A stretch of 64,000 bases of DNA from Dyella sp. BiH032 (GTDB lineage Bacteria > Pseudomonadota > Gammaproteobacteria > Xanthomonadales > Rhodanobacteraceae). Positions 63,557 to 64,000 of the stretch are shown in pieces. The stretch lies in contig NZ_CP134867.1 of NCBI RefSeq assembly GCF_031954525.1, forward strand, positions 4,402,001-4,466,000, written 5' to 3'. Under the pieces are notes generated by a model that saw only the letters and a program-made list of their open reading frames with translations, had not been told where the DNA came from and made no database searches. The translations under genes were made by a program, and so were the position numbers. Position 1 is the first letter of the stretch, and the number at the start of each line of letters is the position of its first letter.

Positions 63557-64000
63557 GCCGTGACCTCCTCCCGCGCGACCCTTCCTTCGCGCAGCACGTA
63601 GCGCGCGCCGGTATGCGGGCAGATCGCCTCGCCGGAGCCGCTGAGCGGCAGATCCAGCTGTTCGCCGTACTCGCTCATCCAGCCGATCTGGCGGGCCGGC
63701 ACGCCGACCATCAGGGCATAGGCCGGCACATCCTGCGTGACCACCGCGCCGGCGCCGACGAAGGCGTACTCGCCCACGGTGATGCCGCAGACGATGGTGC
63801 AGTTGGCGCCCAGGGTGGCGCCGCGCTTGACCAGGGTGTCGCGGTATTCCTCTTTGCGTTCGATCAGCGAGCGCGGGTTGTAGACGTTGGTGAACACCAT
63901 GCTCGGACCGCAGAACACGCCCTCTTCGAGGGTGACGTTGTCGTAGACCGACACGTTGTTTTGGACCTTGCAGCGGTCGCCGATGCTGACCCGGTTGCCG
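63553..64000 (-). CDS. WbpD/WlbB-like N-acetyltransferase, 5' end outside the window
   Basis: The frame stays open to the window edge (149 codons read), so the gene starts further right; the internal ATG-like starts are not the true start. Left-handed beta-helix repeats with [64 protein letters not shown]. This is the pattern of UDP-3-amino-sugar N-acetyltransferases. C-terminal region has a Cys/His pair (ICPHTG). With WbpE-like next to it, UDP-2,3-diacetamido-uronic acid synthesis is likely; WbpA/B (dehydrogenase steps) would lie outside. Confidence 0.87.
   Translation of the reverse strand, partial: GNRVSIGDRCKVQNNVSVYDNVTLEEGVFCGPSMVFTNVYNPRSLIERKEEYRDTLVKRGATLGANCTIVCGITVGEYAFVGAGAVVTQDVPAYALMVGVPARQIGWMSEYGEQLDLPLSGSGEAICPHTGARYVLREGRVAREEVTA

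Overview
The window comes from a GC-rich gammaproteobacterium, most likely of the order Xanthomonadales and probably the Rhodanobacteraceae (Dyella/Rhodanobacter/Luteibacter type). This placement is inferred from gene content and layout, not from a marker gene. The main clue is a polysaccharide cluster that abuts a metB-type trans-sulfuration gene, the usual border of the variable LPS locus in Xanthomonas. XanA/XanB-like sugar nucleotide enzymes, scattered glycolytic genes and a PilU ATPase fit the same group. No rRNA, tRNA, CRISPR array, transposase or phage gene was recognised.

Layout. (1) 1-19747 is an LPS O-antigen-type locus. It holds a GtrB-like glycosyltransferase, a UDP-xylose synthase-like enzyme, an A/T-rich methyltransferase and manC. 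A convergent minus-strand run follows: metB, wzm, wzt, coiled-coil methyltransferase, double glycosyltransferase, gmd, rmd, manB. It ends in a terminator shared with manC. rfbBACD (dTDP-L-rhamnose) runs divergently from metB. (2) 19748-42839 is mostly housekeeping: glmS, cystathionine beta-synthase, DUF465, two DUF4398 proteins, pilU, maiA, pgk with a HAD phosphatase, a LysR regulator, an esterase, transketolase, two paralogous outer-membrane barrels, class I aldolase, pyruvate kinase, an S1/P1 nuclease, an OsmC protein, gap, a truncated haemoglobin and tpx. (3) 42899-48093 is a Gfc/Yjb-like capsule secretion operon (Wza, GfcB, GfcC, YjbH/GfcD) with a small Gly/Thr-rich exported protein. (4) 48440-51710 has a WecA-type initiating transferase, a DUF218 protein and a beta-helix protein. 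(5) 51711-52400 is a non-coding block of perfect hairpins. (6) 52401-64000 is a Wzx/Wzy-type polysaccharide operon that runs off the right edge.

How the genes fit together. manC, manB, gmd and rmd would make GDP-D-mannose and GDP-D-rhamnose. The 1121-residue double GT4 protein could polymerise one of these. The FkbM methyltransferase with a long coiled coil could cap and measure the chain, and Wzm with a long Wzt (extra C-terminal glycan-binding domain) would export it. This matches the logic of the E. coli O9a WbdA/WbdD/Wzm/Wzt system, with a different methyltransferase fold. The right-hand operon looks like a separate Wzx/Wzy-dependent polymer containing an aminated, acetylated uronic acid, possibly amidated by the AsnB-like protein. 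The export genes at 42899-47626 lack a nearby Wzc/Wzb pair. glmS and the trans-sulfuration genes are general metabolism inserted between the surface-glycan blocks.
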